A stretch of DNA of 5,113 bases from an uncultured bacterium (GTDB lineage: Bacteria; Actinomycetota; Coriobacteriia; Coriobacteriales; Coriobacteriaceae). Both the position numbers and the translations under genes were made by a program. Numbering within the stretch: the first letter of the stretch is position 1; each line of letters opens with the position of its first letter. The notes beneath the pieces were generated by a model, which was not told the DNA's origin, searched no databases, and saw nothing but the letters and a program-made list of their open reading frames with translations. The stretch spans positions 1-5,113 of the forward strand of contig CAJMPK010000114.1 of assembly GCA_905215205.1 (NCBI GenBank), written 5' to 3'. Shown here in pieces: positions 5,062 to 5,113 of the stretch.

Positions 5062-5113
5062 ATGTGTGTTGAACCACTCGCCCGTCCGCATGAACCCGGC
5101 GGCGACCCCTCAC
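5062..5113 (+). CDS. N terminus of an unidentified protein (3' partial)
   Basis: Only 17 codons are visible, reading MCVEPLARPHEPGGDPS, with no hydrophobic signal or recognisable motif. The start is supported by a strong promoter, an AAAGGAG site and a leader of sensible length. A GTG at 5066 in another frame is also open to the window edge but is further from the ribosome binding site. The DtxR-like half-sites upstream hint at a metal-regulated product such as a transport component; that is inference from the operator alone. Divergent from the B6 kinase operon. Confidence 0.55.
   Translation, partial: MCVEPLARPHEPGGDPS

Overview
The window is moderately high-GC bacterial DNA with short intergenic gaps, good Shine-Dalgarno sites and several palindromic repeats of the kind scattered through gut Actinobacteria. 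Gene content (an AraJ-type MFS exporter, a small tyrosine phosphatase, an AAA_14/DUF4143 ATPase and a pyridoxamine-type kinase) together with the TGTGACAAAGGGAC palindrome suggests a Coriobacteriia host, possibly Collinsella-like. That assignment is an inference from style and memory, not a search result.

Layout. Positions 1-1002 (+) hold the C-terminal five-sixths of an MFS transporter whose start lies outside the window. It is followed, same strand, by a complete low-molecular-weight protein tyrosine phosphatase (1054-1500). A convergent intergenic region (1501-1658) contains a weak hairpin, a nested inverted repeat and a copy of the TGACAAAG palindrome. The minus strand then carries a complete AAA_14/DUF4143 ATPase (1659-3020). 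Its upstream region holds three copies of a 17-nt motif spaced exactly 33 bp apart, and beyond that a near-identical second copy of the palindrome, so the ATPase unit is bracketed by matching repeats.

Further right, the minus strand carries a two-gene unit: a pyridoxal/pyridoxamine kinase (3526-4350) overlapping by 8 nt a small cysteine-rich TIGR04076-like gene (3205-3533). The small gene is interrupted by what looks like a single-base deletion near 3398. Upstream of the kinase is about 630 bp without a convincing gene. It contains a perfect 26-bp inverted repeat around a 104-nt core, a start-less 95-codon open frame, and three strong hairpins.

At the right edge a near-ideal sigma-70-type promoter (TTGACA, 17-nt spacer, TAAATT) fires rightward. 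Its -10 is covered by a GCCTAA/TTAGGC dyad, with further TTAGTTAGG/CCTAACTAA half-sites downstream. A gene starts at 5062, but only 17 codons are visible. The half-sites resemble DtxR-family metalloregulator boxes, so a metal-responsive gene is a reasonable guess.

The genes do not form one pathway. The transporter and phosphatase may be co-transcribed, the kinase and small gene clearly are arranged for co-expression, and the ATPase looks like an independent insert.
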